Origin: Maribacter sp.
GTDB taxonomy: Bacteria > Bacteroidota > Bacteroidia > Flavobacteriales > Flavobacteriaceae
NCBI GenBank assembly: GCA_013001935.1
Contig: JABDKZ010000088.1
Coordinates: 1 to 6,329, forward strand
Length of the DNA stretch: 6,329 bases
Direction: 5' to 3'
Below are positions 5,881-6,329 of this stretch, in pieces. Made by a program: the position numbers and the translations under genes. Numbering within the stretch: position 1 is the first letter of the stretch; every line of letters starts with the position of its first letter. The notes under the pieces are model-generated. The model ran no database searches. It had not been told where the DNA came from and was given only the letters and a program-made list of their open reading frames with translations.

Positions 5881-6329
5881 ATGAAATACATTTCGCTCCT
5901 TCTTGTTGTTTTTGTGTTCGTTTCCTGTAGGACCGATAGGGTATCCTATGAAGAAACGGGGCGTTTTCAATTGGCTGCCCCGATAATTAATGTGGACTCG
6001 ATACTTTTTAAAGAAACGACCAAGGTGACCATGAGCTTTGGATTTCCCAATAGTAAGATACACTATACCCTTGACGGCACCGAAGTAGACCAGGTGAGTG
6101 CGATTTATGGGGATCCCATTGTCTTGAACCAGGCGGCAACGATCAAGGCCAAAGCCTTTCACCACGATTTCAAGAGCAGCGAACAGGTCGCGGCACAGGT
6201 GAAAAAAATTACACATAACATTTCCGACGCGTCGATTACCATAGAACCTCAACCCCATGCGAATTATCCAGGCCTTGGGGCCAAAGGATTGGTAGATATG
6301 CAAAAAGGAAGTTCACAGTTCAGAAGTGG
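5881..6329 (+). CDS. Lipoprotein with chitobiase/FN3-associated domain (N-terminal part, runs off the window)
   Basis: The frame is open from ATG 5881 to the window end (149 codons plus two bases), so the C-terminus is missing. Residues 1-16 are a lipoprotein signal peptide: MKYIS, a hydrophobic LLLVVFVFV core and lipobox FVSC with Cys16 as the acylation site, giving an envelope-anchored protein. Residues about 32-105 match the FN3-associated / chitobiase C-terminal-like pattern: IHYTLDGTE (60-68), then YGDPI (76-80), then ATIKAKAFHHDFKSSEQV. This beta-sandwich domain is common in carbohydrate-active and surface proteins of Bacteroidota. Residues 119-149 (ITIEPQPHANYPGLGAKGLVD, approximately) resemble the start of a discoidin-like carbohydrate-binding domain often found next to it; this is less certain. 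The ATG is 2 bp after the propeller stop, with AGGG at 5870-5873 as a possible ribosome binding site, so it belongs to the same operon. The full protein could be an enzyme or a pure binding protein. Confidence 0.85.
   Translation, partial: MKYISLLLVVFVFVSCRTDRVSYEETGRFQLAAPIINVDSILFKETTKVTMSFGFPNSKIHYTLDGTEVDQVSAIYGDPIVLNQAATIKAKAFHHDFKSSEQVAAQVKKITHNISDASITIEPQPHANYPGLGAKGLVDMQKGSSQFRS

Noticed and set aside
5875..6303. Minus-strand ORF of 142 codons at the right end
   Set aside because: The plus strand here carries a lipoprotein with a clear signal peptide, a recognisable domain and operon spacing; the antisense frame has none of these.

Overview
The window looks like a chromosomal piece of a Bacteroidota genome, most likely a marine-type flavobacterium. 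This is inferred from the protein style (LytTR response regulator, planctomycete-type cytochrome/DUF1553 and DUF1501 pair, FN3-associated lipoprotein), the weak or absent Shine-Dalgarno sequences and the moderately AT-rich composition. No tRNA, rRNA, CRISPR array or mobile element was seen. All real genes lie on the + strand.

Region 1 (1-751): the last codons of an upstream gene, possibly a sensor histidine kinase, stop in a TAATG overlap with a complete LytTR-family response regulator. Region 2 (752-957): a 206-bp gap holding a weak candidate promoter, a 10-bp exact repeat, and just before the next start codon a 20-bp imperfect tandem repeat that also contains a hairpin.

Region 3 (958-6329) is a tightly packed operon of exported proteins: a 789-aa probable lipoprotein with PSCyt1 (CxxCH), DUF1549 (second CxxCH) and DUF1553 domains; a 497-aa Tat-exported DUF1501 protein of the alkaline phosphatase/sulfatase-like group; a Tat-exported six-bladed NHL-type beta-propeller whose frame is broken by one in-frame TAG; and the start of a lipoprotein with a chitobiase/FN3-associated domain, cut by the window end. 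Gaps within the operon are 2, 20 and 2 bp. The genes appear to encode an envelope-located system combining a haem protein, a metal-hydrolase-like protein, a propeller and a possible carbohydrate-binding lipoprotein. Its substrate cannot be read from the sequence; a role in polysaccharide or sulfated-glycan use is a guess from where these families usually occur.

The most notable point is the amber codon at 5108-5110. It separates the signal peptide and first blade from the other five blades, while reading frame and similarity continue undisturbed on both sides. It is either a recent nonsense mutation, a sequencing error or, less likely, a readthrough site.
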